NCBI GenBank assembly: GCA_000525025.1
Contig: JCKJ01000001.1
Span: 1 to 64,000, forward strand
DNA from: Methylophilaceae bacterium 11
Lineage (GTDB): Bacteria > Pseudomonadota > Gammaproteobacteria > Burkholderiales > Methylophilaceae
Direction of reading: 5' to 3'
DNA length: 64,000 bases
Part shown: positions 27,169 through 38,500 of the stretch, in pieces
Layout: every line of letters starts with the position of its first letter
Numbering within the stretch: the first letter of the stretch is position 1
Program-made: the position numbers and the translations under genes
The notes under the pieces: generated by a model
Told to the model about the DNA's origin: nothing
The model's database searches: none
The model's input: only the letters and a program-made list of their open reading frames with translations

Positions 27169-29310
27169 CACCAGCAAGTTTTCCTCAATCAGACGATCAA
27201 AATGCGCTTCTGGTAATGGCTTGCTAAAGTAGTAGCCTTGCACTTCATCGCAACCTACTGATTTCACAAAGTCGAATTGAAACTCGGTCTCAACACCCTC
27301 AGCCACCACGCGCAGCCCCAAGCTTTGTCCTAAAATAATAATCGCTTTGAGTATCGCCATATTATTGGCATCTTCTTCAATCGCGTGTACAAAAGCACGG
27401 TCTACTTTCAGTTGGTCGATAGGGAAATCTTTGAGGTAGGACAAGCTGGAATAGCCGGTGCCAAAATCATCCAGAGATAATTTCACGCCAATTGCTTTGA
27501 GCTGTTGCAGGGTCTCAATAAATTTAGGCGTATCTTCAATCATGATGTTTTCAGTGATTTCCAGCTCCAGCAACTCTGGTTTTAGATCACTTAGAATCAG
27601 TGCATCCTGCACAATTTCAACAAAATTGGGTTGTCGGAATTGTTTGGGCGATACATTAATGGCAATTGGGATGGCCTTGCCGGTTACTTGTTGCAGCTGT
27701 TTTGCTTTTTTGCATGCGGTGTTAAGTACCCATTGCCCGATTTTGACAATCAGCCCAGTTTCTTCGGCTACTTGTATAAACGTCAATGGGTAAATCGTCT
27801 CATAATCACTAGGTTGCCAGCGGATTAACGCTTCTGCACCACTGATTTGACCGGTGCTCAGATTGAACTTAGGTTGGTAGTGCAATACAAATTCTTTGTG
27901 CTCAATGGCGCGCCTAAGTTTGTATTCCAAATTAAAGCGGTCGGTGAGCTTTTCGTTCAACTCAGGCGTAAAAAACTGAAAGTTATTGCGGCCGGTATGC
28001 TTGGCTTTAAACATGGCCGAATCCGCATTTTTTAACAGCGTATCCGGGTCTTTGCCGTCATCTGGGTACACGCTAATGCCCATGCTGCAGGTGATGCTGA
28101 AATTGAAATCATTGATATTGAGCGGAGCAGACATATGATTGAGCAGCCTGCCTAGGCTTAACTCAATGTCTTGGCGGGTTTGTACGTTTGGGATCAAAAT
28201 CACAAACTCATCACCCCCCAGCCTTACCACGGTATCAATATCACGCACATTATTAGAAATGCGCTTGGAGACAGACACCAACAGCTGATCGCCCACAGAG
28301 TGGCCCATGCTGTCATTAATCAATTTGAATTGATCTAGATCGACAAACACTATGGCCAGTTTGGTGTTGTAACGGCTGGCAAAGTTAATAGATTGCTGTA
28401 AACGGTCGTTTAAAATATAGCGGTTAGGCAAACCCGTTAAGTTATCGTGCGTGGCTTGATACTCAATTTCCACCGCGTGATTTTTGAGCTCGGTAATGTC
28501 TTCAACGGTACCTTCGTAATAAATCGGCTGATTGTCTTTATCGTACACAAGGCGTGCGTTTTCCGAGATCCAAATGATGCTTTTATCTTTTCTATAAATT
28601 TGCGATTGGAAATTATGGACTTTGCCTTTGGTGGTGATTTCTTTGACGAACTCATCACGTCGTGTGGGGAGCACGTAAAGTTGGTGCTGTATGTTATTCA
28701 GCGCACTAATCAGTGCTGCGCTGGACTCGTATCCATAAATGGCGGCCAGTGCGGGGTTCGCCACCAAGTACTGTCCATCTAAGGTGCTTTGGAAAATGCC
28801 TTCAATGGCGTTTTCAAAAATCGAGCGGTAACGCGATTCTGCTTTTTTAAGCGAGGCTTCTACGTTTTTGCGGTCGGAAATGTCTTGTATATAGCCCTCA
28901 AGCGCCTGTACCCGGCCATGGTCATCGTAGACCGGGTAGCCACGCTCGCTCACCCAAATCACACTACCATTGGCGTGATGAATAGGATACTCAATCTCAA
29001 ACGAGGTGTTTGTTTCAACCGCTTTAGCAATTTCTACGCGCACATAGCTACGGTATTCCGGCGCAATCACCTCTTCATAAGAGATGTTTTGATTATGAAT
29101 CAATTGATCTGGCGAATAGCCAGTGAGCCCTTCACAGCCATTGCTGATGTACAACATTGTCCAATGCTCGTCATAAATGTTGCAATAGACCATGCCTTTT
29201 AAGTTGTCGACAAGGTTGTTGAGCATTTGCTGACGGTTATGCACAAAAGGCGTTGCTGGGCGCGCTTGAATGTTGGGTTGAGTAGAAATAACAATATCCT
29301 TAAATACCAA
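27163..29310 (-). CDS. PAS-PAS-GGDEF-EAL cyclic di-GMP protein
   Basis: This 715-residue protein has two PAS/PAC domains (about 30-155 and 160-285), GGDEF (about 290-450) and EAL (about 465-710). GGDEF is intact, with RDID five residues before it. EAL residues AEALIRW, LEITENIM, SLDDFGTGYSSLSYLKD and EGVETEFQ are present. No membrane segment is seen. The start is unclear: the frame opens at a TTG (29310), with no in-frame ATG until residue 29. A good AAGGA sequence points instead to an unusual ATT a few codons on. Dual activity is possible. Confidence 0.92.
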   Translation of the reverse strand: MVFKDIVISTQPNIQARPATPFVHNRQQMLNNLVDNLKGMVYCNIYDEHWTMLYISNGCEGLTGYSPDQLIHNQNISYEEVIAPEYRSYVRVEIAKAVETNTSFEIEYPIHHANGSVIWVSERGYPVYDDHGRVQALEGYIQDISDRKNVEASLKKAESRYRSIFENAIEGIFQSTLDGQYLVANPALAAIYGYESSAALISALNNIQHQLYVLPTRRDEFVKEITTKGKVHNFQSQIYRKDKSIIWISENARLVYDKDNQPIYYEGTVEDITELKNHAVEIEYQATHDNLTGLPNRYILNDRLQQSINFASRYNTKLAIVFVDLDQFKLINDSMGHSVGDQLLVSVSKRISNNVRDIDTVVRLGGDEFVILIPNVQTRQDIELSLGRLLNHMSAPLNINDFNFSITCSMGISVYPDDGKDPDTLLKNADSAMFKAKHTGRNNFQFFTPELNEKLTDRFNLEYKLRRAIEHKEFVLHYQPKFNLSTGQISGAEALIRWQPSDYETIYPLTFIQVAEETGLIVKIGQWVLNTACKKAKQLQQVTGKAIPIAINVSPKQFRQPNFVEIVQDALILSDLKPELLELEITENIMIEDTPKFIETLQQLKAIGVKLSLDDFGTGYSSLSYLKDFPIDQLKVDRAFVHAIEEDANNMAILKAIIILGQSLGLRVVAEGVETEFQFDFVKSVGCDEVQGYYFSKPLPEAHFDRLIEENLLVS

Positions 29311-29518
29311 ACGTACAAATCATAAGTACGTAAACCAAATTTTGAGTAAGCACTTTTCATGCCTAATTAAATGGTAATGAAAATACAGTGTGTTAGCGCG
29401 GTTAGTTGAGAGTTGGCTTAAGATTTTTAGGTGGCAATATGACGAAAACCACTGTGCATATCTGGTGCAATAGGGCGTGAGCTCGCACCAAAAAGACTCA
29501 GGAAAAGCGATTTTTTCT
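29311..29518. other. intergenic region between divergent signalling genes
   Basis: No ORF, repeat or terminator was found in this part of the spacer. It should contain the promoters of the divergent GGDEF-EAL gene and of the small ORF plus Cache/CheW gene. GAGCTCGCACC and nearby GC-richer sequence around 29480 are not explained. Confidence 0.4.
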
Positions 29519-29623
29519 ATGAAACCAATCTTAAACAGCTATTTTGGGCTGGCGTATATTTTGCTGATAGTTATTTTATCCATACATATTTTACCCGCTA
29601 TTTACTCAACGGAAACTTCATGA
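29519..29623 (+). CDS. 34-residue membrane peptide coupled to the Cache/CheW gene
   Basis: An ATG ORF of 34 codons (starting MKPILNSYFG) encodes a single hydrophobic helix (about 8-27) and a short polar end. Its TGA overlaps the ATG of the next gene as ATGA, the hallmark of translational coupling. The upstream GGAAAAG is a weak and rather distant ribosome site. It could be a real small membrane protein or only a leader; conservation would decide. Confidence 0.45.
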   Translation: MKPILNSYFGLAYILLIVILSIHILPAIYSTETS

Positions 29624-32160
29624 CGCAAATCAACAGTAACCAAACAGAAAACTTTCTCCCTTACATGCGCGATGTGGTGAGATGCGAGCAGTCTTTACAT
29701 GAACTCAATTTAATGTGGCGCATTATTGAGTCTTCCGCAAAAATGAATTGCAGTGAAGAGGCCAAAAGTATTTTGCCCACGATGGCAGAAACTAGGCTGG
29801 GATTTAATCGGTTGGAACGTGAGTTAGTCTTAAGTCTGGTGAGCGAAAAAGTATCGACGGTGCTAGAAGAAATTGGTACCAAAGCCCATTACGTGATTGA
29901 TATTCTCGTGAGGAATTTATACGAACGAACCGCGGATGTTGGGTTTCTAGCCACAGACAATGAGCTATGTGCGTTTGTTGCTGGCCTGCAAGGTAATCAA
30001 GATGCCACTCGCTTAAGATTGCGCGCCTATGCGAGTAAATATACGGTCTATGACGAGATTATATTGCTGGATACCGACGGCAATGTGCTTGTACAGATTA
30101 ACAATGAAACGCCGATTGAAGGCAGTACCGACCCACTGATTAAAGCGACACTTGAAACAGAGGGCTATGTGGAAACGTACCGTGCCACTGATTTGCGGCC
30201 CAACAAAGACAAAGCGCTGATTTACTCCAAGCGCATGCATCACCCAGAAACCGGTGCAGTGATTGGTGTGCTGTGCTTGTGCTTTAATTTCACGCAAGAA
30301 ATGGCCGGTATTTTTCAGTCGCATGGCGATCCTACAGGCCGTTCGGTGATGCTATTGGTGGATGCCCACAATACTGTGATTGAGTCGAGCAATCATCGGT
30401 GGATTGCCAAAGGAAGTGAGATTACGAGCTGTGACCATCAGCAAGGGGCTATTGTTGTCTATTGTGGCCGCCAGTACCTAGCGTGCTGTTTCTACGCAGA
30501 GCAATATCAAGGCTACCAAGGGCCACCCGGCTGGCGGGGCATGGTGATGTCACCTATTGATATCGCATTTACCTCGCAAGAGACGGAAGCGTTAACAGGC
30601 TTGAACCCTATTATTGCAGAGGGTTTGTTATCGCACGCCAAATCATTTTGTCCGCCATTGTATGAAATTATCAATGCGGCAGAGGCCATTAAACGCGTGG
30701 TGTGGAACGGACAAGTCACTACGGCAGGCCAGGGTGAAGAGTCTTCCAGATTAAAGACCATTCTGGATCAAATTAGCGAGACCGGTGTGAGAAGCAATGA
30801 GTTGTTCTCGCAATCCATTAACGAGCTTTATGAAACGGTATTGGCTTCTAAGTTACAAGAGTCGGAGTTCGTGTCTACATTGCTGGTGGATCTGCTGGAC
30901 CGTAACTTATATGAGCGATCGAATGATTGCCGCTGGTGGGCGCTGACGCCAGAGTTAAAAACTGCACTTTCTTCTGAGCAGATCAATCCCGCCGAAGTAG
31001 AAAAAATCACAGGCATATTGGAATACATTAACCAGCTGTATACCGTGTACACCAGAATATTTGTCTACGATAAGACCGGTACCATTATTGCCAGCACAGG
31101 CAAAGTAAAAGAACATAAGTCGGTAGTTGGCACAACAATAGACGAGCACACATTAGACAATGTGCTGATGCTGCGACAAGAACAACAATATGTGGTGACT
31201 GCGTTTGAAGCATCGGACTTATACAACCAAGCGCCCACCTATGTGTATCACGCAGCCATTCGTGTGCCAGAAAATACTGCGGTGGTGGGCGGGATTGGCA
31301 TTGTGTTTGATTCCACGCCAGAGCTATTGGCAATGCTAAATTCTGGCTTTAAAAGCAGCGATGTAGTCAGGGGCTTTTACGTCGATAGCACTGGAAAAAT
31401 TATTTCGAGCACAGATCCAACGCGCCCCGTCGGCAGTCAATTGGCGATGGCACCGGAACTATTGGCGCTAAAAAATGGTGAGAGTGCTTCTAAAATCATT
31501 GTGCATGACGATCACTATGCCATCATGGGATGTAGCGTGTCCAATGGATACCGAGAATTCAAAGTATCGGATGGCTATCAAGAAGATGTCATCGCCGTGG
31601 TGATTTATATGCTGGGAGAGGAAAAAGAATTTAACGAGCAGCATGCCGGGCTCATCATTCAAGGCGCAGCCTCTAAAAACCAAACCATGGAATTTGCCAT
31701 TTTTACGGTAGATGGCAGCTTATTTGCATTAGAAGTGGAATATGTATTAGAGGCCATCGCCGCGTCAGAAATATCGATGGTGTCACTGGGTGCAAGTGTA
31801 GAGCGTGTAGGCCTGTTGCCCACAGATACACAATCGGAAAGCAGTTATGTATGGGTCTATGATTTGGGCTATTTACTGACAGGGGTGCCAACGCAAATTA
31901 GCACGGCCAGCCAAGTGGTGGTGGTGAAGTTTGAAGGTCAGAAAATTGGCTTGTTGGTAAATGCTTTAAACTCAGTCACTGCGTTTGATATGAGCCAAAT
32001 CTCTACTTCACCGCTTATTGCCGATGGTAAGCAAGTATTGATTAAAAAGATCATTCAAGCCAATCAAGGCAATGTGCTGATTCAATGGTTGGATATGCGT
32101 GTGCTGTATACATTTTTAAGAAGCCATGTCGTCAGCACGGCTGTTGAATCAAGCGATTAA
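29620..32160 (+). CDS. double Cache-like sensor with CheW domain, cytosolic
   Basis: This 846-residue protein has two related sensor units. Unit one starts near residue 80-110 with VLEEIGTKAHYVIDILVRNLYERTADVGFLATD; unit two near residue 408-440 with FVSTLLVDLLDRNLYERSNDCRWWALT. Each is followed by a Cache/PAS-like beta region (LLDTDGNVLVQIN; VYDKTGTIIAST). The last 150 residues (about 690-835, EFAIFTVDGSLFALEVEYVLEAI) form a CheW-like domain. There is no signal peptide or membrane helix. A CheW domain should bind CheA or chemoreceptors, so the protein may be a soluble chemosensory adaptor. No che genes are in the window. Confidence 0.82.
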   Translation: MTQINSNQTENFLPYMRDVVRCEQSLHELNLMWRIIESSAKMNCSEEAKSILPTMAETRLGFNRLERELVLSLVSEKVSTVLEEIGTKAHYVIDILVRNLYERTADVGFLATDNELCAFVAGLQGNQDATRLRLRAYASKYTVYDEIILLDTDGNVLVQINNETPIEGSTDPLIKATLETEGYVETYRATDLRPNKDKALIYSKRMHHPETGAVIGVLCLCFNFTQEMAGIFQSHGDPTGRSVMLLVDAHNTVIESSNHRWIAKGSEITSCDHQQGAIVVYCGRQYLACCFYAEQYQGYQGPPGWRGMVMSPIDIAFTSQETEALTGLNPIIAEGLLSHAKSFCPPLYEIINAAEAIKRVVWNGQVTTAGQGEESSRLKTILDQISETGVRSNELFSQSINELYETVLASKLQESEFVSTLLVDLLDRNLYERSNDCRWWALTPELKTALSSEQINPAEVEKITGILEYINQLYTVYTRIFVYDKTGTIIASTGKVKEHKSVVGTTIDEHTLDNVLMLRQEQQYVVTAFEASDLYNQAPTYVYHAAIRVPENTAVVGGIGIVFDSTPELLAMLNSGFKSSDVVRGFYVDSTGKIISSTDPTRPVGSQLAMAPELLALKNGESASKIIVHDDHYAIMGCSVSNGYREFKVSDGYQEDVIAVVIYMLGEEKEFNEQHAGLIIQGAASKNQTMEFAIFTVDGSLFALEVEYVLEAIAASEISMVSLGASVERVGLLPTDTQSESSYVWVYDLGYLLTGVPTQISTASQVVVVKFEGQKIGLLVNALNSVTAFDMSQISTSPLIADGKQVLIKKIIQANQGNVLIQWLDMRVLYTFLRSHVVSTAVESSD

Positions 32161-32182
32161 ACAGACTGAACTATTGGTAAGC

Positions 32183-32209
32183 AAAAAGGCGCAATTTGCG
32201 CCTTTTTTT
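32183..32209. terminator. bidirectional terminator
   Basis: GGCGCA and TGCGCC form a stem closed by AAAAA and TTTTTTT tracts. It lies between the Cache/CheW gene (+) and the small membrane peptide gene (-), and serves both. Confidence 0.9.
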
Positions 32210-32216
32210 GTAGCCA

Positions 32217-32312
32217 TTACTTGATAAGCTTTGCTGCGGTAATGAGCAAAACACCAATCACCGCGCACACTAATAACAATGTCCAAATGCCCCCTGCACC
32301 TAAAAAATCCAT
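32217..32312 (-). CDS. 31-residue membrane peptide (paralogue of that at 48733)
   Basis: This 31-codon ORF encodes a peptide starting MDFLGAGGIWTL with one hydrophobic helix and a C-terminal KLIK. A strong AGGAGGG ribosome site sits upstream at optimal distance. A second gene at 48733 encodes a peptide of the same length with 15 of 31 identical residues and the pattern MDxxGAxGIxTL, VIGxLL and a final K. Both are followed at their 3' end by a terminator that is shared with a convergent signalling gene. The function is unknown. It is too short for normal gene calling. Confidence 0.8.
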   Translation of the reverse strand: MDFLGAGGIWTLLLVCAVIGVLLITAAKLIK

Positions 32313-32557
32313 ATTAACCCTCCTAAACAGTCTGTTTGACAAGCTAATAATTGTTTCTACTGCGCTTTAAGCATAGCACTAAGTGATTGTTGCGCAAATC
32401 ATTTTCTAGCTTTGTGTGGCATGAGATAACGTTAAATTAAGCGCGTTTTATCCCTCTTATTCATCAATGATTTACCCTCAAGTTTTTTGATAATGCTATA
32501 AGCGCAGGTTTGCCTGCCATTTGCTAACCACAAAACTAACCATAAACAAGGCTGTTG
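32313..32557. other. promoter region between peptide gene and glycosylation locus
   Basis: This 245-bp spacer should hold the divergent promoters of the small membrane peptide and of the large glycosyltransferase operon. No further gene or clear repeat was seen. Confidence 0.4.
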
Positions 32558-35500
32558 ATGATTACCACACAAGAGCAACCCATGACATCCAATACGATGA
32601 CGCCACACACGCTGACAAATCAGCCGATGGCTGCTGCAGGCAAATCAAAAGGTATACCTTCTCCTGTGGTATTGAATCAGCTCATTCAGCACTTCAATCA
32701 AGGCGCGCAGACAGAAGCGCAAACCTTGGCGTTAGCGCTGACACAAGAATATCCCAAGCATGGCATGGCCTGGAAAATATTAGGGGTGATATATCAACAA
32801 GTGTCGCAATTAGAGGCTGCCGAGCAAGCCTTGAAACATGCAGCGGAATTGTTGCCCAAAGACCCAGAGGCACAATACAACTATGCCAATTGTTTATACG
32901 ATCTTCGCAAGTTGCAAAGCGCACAAAGTTATTATCAAAAGGCCATCAAGCTGGCACCACAATTTGTACAGGCACTGTTTAACTTGGCCGATGTGCAAAA
33001 AGAACTCAAACAATGGGCGTTGGCAGAAGCCAATTACCGCAAAGCGTTTCACTTAGCGCCGCAACATGTACACATGCATTTTAATTTTGGTGTGGTGCTG
33101 CAAGAGCAAGGCAAGCACAAAGAAGCCATTAAACAATATGAAAAAGCATTGAATGCCGATGCTGACAATGCGTCGATTCACCTCAATTTAGGCGCTGCCT
33201 ACAAGGCGCTGGGTGAACTAGCGCTAGCTGAGCAACATTACCGCACGGCCATCCGTTGTAATCCAGCCCATGTCGGTGCGCATAATAACTTGGGCATTGT
33301 GCTCAAAGCATTAGAACGTAATGACGAATCGGAACAAGCCTATTTACAAGCCATTGCCATCGATGAAAGCTATTTACCTGCCTATAAGAATTTAGGCATG
33401 TTGTACAAAGAAACCGGCCAAGTGCAAGCCGCAGAACATTGCTATATCAAGGCCTTGAGTTTAGAGCCACCTACCGCAGAAACCCTCAACAATATGGGTG
33501 TAGTGATGATGAACCAAGGGCGTTATGCAGAGGCTGAGGAAGCGGTGCGTAAGGCATTGGATTTAGCGCCAAAGCTGGGTGATGCTTGGAATAATTTAGG
33601 CCTGATTTTACAAGCCAAAATGGTGAATGTGGAAGCTGAACAAGCCTTTGAACAAGCTTTAAAATTTCAACCGAATGATGCAAGAACGCTGAGTAATTAT
33701 AGTGTGACGCTCAAGCTGTTAGGCAAGCTTAGCCAGGCAGAGGCATGCTTGAAAAAAGCCATTAGCAAAGACCCTCATTATGCCGATGCCTATTTGAATT
33801 TAGGCAATATTTATCTCGATCAAGGCATGATTGCAGAAGCCATTGCCAGCACGCAGCGCGTATTAGCGATTGCGCCAAACAATGTGAGTGGACATGACAA
33901 CTTGTTGTTTGCCATGACGTACAGTGATGACTTTACGCCAGAAGCGCGTCTAGAAATTGCGCATCAGTATGGTCAGCTGACTAAATCGCTGGCACATACC
34001 CCTTATGCACAATGGAATGTCAGTGCGCAAGACCAGCGTTTAAGAGTGGGCTTGGTATCGGGCGATTTGCGCCAACACCCTGTGGCCTACTTTTTAAAAG
34101 CGTGGCTAGCCCATGTAGACCCCAACAAAATCGAGTTGTTTGCTTACTCTACCGATGGGCGTGAAGACGCCACTACAGCCACACTCAAACCGTATTTCGC
34201 TCATTGGCAATCGTTGGCTGGTCACAATGATCAAGCAGCGGCAGCCATGATTCATGCCGATCAATTGCATATTTTATTGGATTTATCTGGCCATACCGGC
34301 GGTAATAAATTGCCATTATTTGCTTGGAATCCTGCGCCAGTACAAGCGAGTTGGCTAGGCTATTGGGCCACCACAGGCATACAAGCCATGGATTATGTGC
34401 TGGTGGACGCAGTGGGTGTACCCACCGAACATCAAGCCCAGTTTACGGAAACGATTCAATACTTGCCGGATACGCGCATGTGCTTTACCGCGCCGGAACA
34501 AGCGCCAGAAGTGGCAGCATTGCCAGCATTGCACAATGGCTATATCACCTTTGGTTGTTTTCAAAACATGACGAAAGTGAGCGACGACGTATTAAAAGTG
34601 TGGGCAGAGATAATGCAAGCCTTGCCTACAGCCAAATTGCGCTGGCAATCCAAATCATTTGCCGATGCGCACATTGTGGCTGCCGTGCACAAACGCTTAC
34701 AACAGTGTGGCATTGCACCAGCACGCGTGACTTTACTGGGTAAAGTGAGTCGCCAAGAATATTTAGCCGGTTATGCGGATGTTGATATGGTGCTTGATAG
34801 CTTTCCATTCACCGGTGGCACCACCACGTGTGAAGCTTTATGGATGGGTGTGCCTACACTGACATTAGCGGGCAGTACTTTAATTGCCAGACAAGGCGCG
34901 AGCATGATGAGCGCGGCAGGTTTGGTGGATTGGGTGGTGAACACGCCAGCGCAGTATGTACAGCAAGCATTACACCTTGCAAAAGATATCAGCAAATTAA
35001 CTCAACTCCGAGCAGGGTTGAGGGCGCAGGTACAGCATTCTCCTCTCATGGATGGCCAACGTTTTGCCCACCAGATGGAGACAGTACTGCGTGGCATGTG
35101 GGAGAGCAAAGCGCCGCAGTTGGCAAAATTTGCACAGATTAGTCATGTGGCTAGCGCAGCTGCACAAGATAATAAGCAAGCACTTACTTCTAATGTACAG
35201 CTTACTGTGGAAGTGATCAGCGCAACGCGCATGACAGAACAAGCATTTTGGCAAGCGTCAGCGCTTGGGCAATCACTCAAAACACATATGGCCAATGACA
35301 GCCGCATTGCTGTACGTGTGGCGTATGAAAATAGCCGTGGCCTACCAGAGATTTTTAACACATGCATTGCACAAGCGGACGATGATGCCGTATTGGTATT
35401 TGTGCATGACGATGTCTGGCTAGATCAGCCAGATTTTGTGGATGCTGTACTGGCAGGGCTCAATCAGTTTGACGTGATTGGCGTGGCAGGCAATAAACGT

Positions 35501-38500
35501 AGATTGCCCAAACAACCGGCATGGCCGTTTATCAATACCCAATTTGTGTGGGATGACCATAAATACTTAAGCGGTAAAGTGGGGCATGGTGAACATGCCA
35601 ATGGTGAAGTGTCTGACTACGGTGCTGTACCTGCGGCTTGCGAGTTGATGGATGGTGTATTTTTTGCCACCAAAAAAGCAACGTTAGCTAAACACCAAGT
35701 CGCGTTCGATACGCAGTTCGATTTCCATTTTTATGATTTAGATTTTTGCAGAAGCGCACGCAATGCAGGCATGACCTTAGGCACTTGGCATATCCAACTT
35801 ACCCATCAAAGTGGCGGTGCGTTTGGCAGTGAATCTTGGCAACGCCATTACCAAGGCTACTTACAAAAATGGCAAGAGCAGGATTTGCCGGACAATGATG
35901 TGGCTGCAGCATTGGATATTCACACGTTTGAATTGACGACCGTGGATGACACGGTGAAAGCATTCAAGGCAACGCAGCTTTACCCAGCGGCGGAATACAC
36001 CACGCAGATTATCCCGATATTTGGTAAACCTAGCCCCAACCCGTTGGTGCAGTCTACCCACGTGTTGCAACACCCACCCATTTATATGGCAGAAGTCACT
36101 AACTTTAAAGTGATTGGCAGTGCTGCGTTTCCGATTGTGCAAGATAAGTGCATTCAACCGCAGAACTTTACGCCAGAGACTTGGGAAACCGCAGAGCAAG
36201 GCTTGGGCTATTGCAGTGTGCGTACCGATATCAATTTAGTGGGTTATGCCAACTTGGGTGAGCTTGTTGACCATGATTGCAAAGTGATTAGTTTAATTGG
36301 CAATGGCGCTATTAATTATGCGCATTGGCTGACTGAGTTTTTGCCACAAATTGTGGTGTTGCAGCAGGCTGGTGTGGACATATCTCAATATCATATCTTA
36401 GTGGATGCACAATCGTATCCAAGCCAGCTGGAGTCATTGTATTTGTTAGGGGTCAGCCCTGAACAACTTATCATGGTGGCGCCATTTTCATTGCATCACT
36501 TTCCACAAGCGATGTGGTTGAGCCCGATTGCCAATGTGGTGTTTCAACGCCCCAAAGCGTCTCATGGGGTGGGCAAAGACATTACTTCAGCACCAGACCG
36601 TGCGATTTATCATCCAGCTGCCTTATTGGCATTACGTAACGCCATGCTGGATAAAATGAGCACTGAAATACGCGCTACTCAAGCAGAAAAAATATTCATT
36701 CGGCGTACACGCGGCAATGCCATTAATGCACGCTTGCTGGTGAATGAACAAGCCATTGAGGCACTATTGGTCGCCAATGGTTTTGTGGGTATTGACCCTA
36801 GTGCATTGGGGTTTTTAGAGCAAGTTACCGCATTTAGTAATGCCAAATATATTGTGGCCGCATCTGGTGCAGCCATTTTGAATATGTTGTGGGCACCTGC
36901 CGATGCGCATGTCTTGGTGATGATGAATGACACGCGTTATGCCAACTACTGGTATTTTGGCAATGTGGCCTCGCCGATTGGGCAAACACTTACGTATATC
37001 TTGGGTGAAACCTTAGAGGCGCAATTGGGCGGCGATGTCGTCCACTCGAATTTTACGATAGACCCACAAGCCGTGCTGGATGCATTGCAATACAGAGGCC
37101 TCACCGATGTCGTCCACCCAGCAAAATCCCTACACGATGCGTTGCAAGAAGTATTGGATTTGGCGATAGAGCAACAAAACGCTGGTGATCTGGTGATGGC
37201 AGAGCAGCTGTATCAAGAAGTATTAAACGTACAACCGCATCATGCGGAAGCCAATCACCACCTGGCGATCATCGAAACGCATACTGAACGTTTAGCAGAA
37301 GCTATTCCTAGATTTGAATTAGCGATTGCGGCAAACCCGGCGCATGAGCAATATTGGGTGAGCTACGTCGATGCATTGATGCTGGCAGGCAATGTGGATA
37401 AAGCCGTCAAGACTTTAGAAATTGGTCAGCAGTTTGGATTAAGTGCTGAGACAGCACAGCAACTGGCCGCAGAATTTGTTGCACAGTTAGAAGCACAACC
37501 ACCGCAAAATGATGTCGTTTCTGGCGGGCAAGCGAAACCGATATTGGCGACCTTAGTCCCGGCTTATAAACATGCGTTTATTCCACAGCTATTAGTCAGT
37601 TTAGCTACGCAAAGCTACCCCACCGGCCAAATCATTATTTCGGATGACAGTCCTAATGGCGAAGTCAGCCAAGTGATTGCAGACCCGGCACTTGCGCATA
37701 TCGTAGAAAAATTAGACATCACCATTATTCCTGGGCCTAAGCAAGGCACCATGTCTAACGTGGTGCATTTGCTAGAGCACTGGCAACAATCTAGCCAGTT
37801 AGTACATATTTTGTTTGATGATGACATTTTGTACCCTACGTTCTATGCAGAGCATGTGCAAGCGCACACGCAAGAGGCTATTGGCGCATCGGTTAGCTAT
37901 CGCTGGTTTACCAATGAGCTAGGGCAGCCTTATGCCGCCAGCGCAGTACCCGCTTTTGTGCAGCAAAGTACCAATCAAACTGATTTCATTGGCGCAGACC
38001 AATTGTTTGCATCGGTAGTGCCAACTTGCGATAACTGGTTAGGTGAGTTCTCGAATACCGTATTTAGTGCCGATGCCGTACAACTATACAAACGCTCTCG
38101 CCTGGAAGACATTGCCTATTACGGTTTGGGCGATGTGGGCTTGTTATTAGAAATCTCCCTATATGCCAAAGTGGCATTGATTAAAAACTACTTGGGTGGC
38201 TTTAGGCAAAACGCCCAACAAAATACCGTCAATTACGATTCACCCGTGTTCAAGTGTGGCACAGTGGCTTGGGTGGCGCTGGCGCTGGCTTCTTACAGGC
38301 TAGGCAAAATCAGCGCGCAACAATTGCAACAGTCAGTGCAGTTGATTCAAGGTGCGGTCAATGCACGTTTCCAGCAATCTGCAGACATGCAGGGCTTTAT
38401 CCAACTGTTTAATACCCATGCGTCAGACAGTGCAGCTTTTGAGCAAAATTTCTTGCCGTTATGGCAACAATTGTTAGCATGCAAAGATTGGCTGCATGCA

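Noticed and set aside
32521-32982. ORF of 153 codons overlapping the start of the giant glycosyltransferase
   Set aside because: It lies in another frame within strongly coding TPR sequence, has no ribosome site or known domain, and is a shadow of the real gene.
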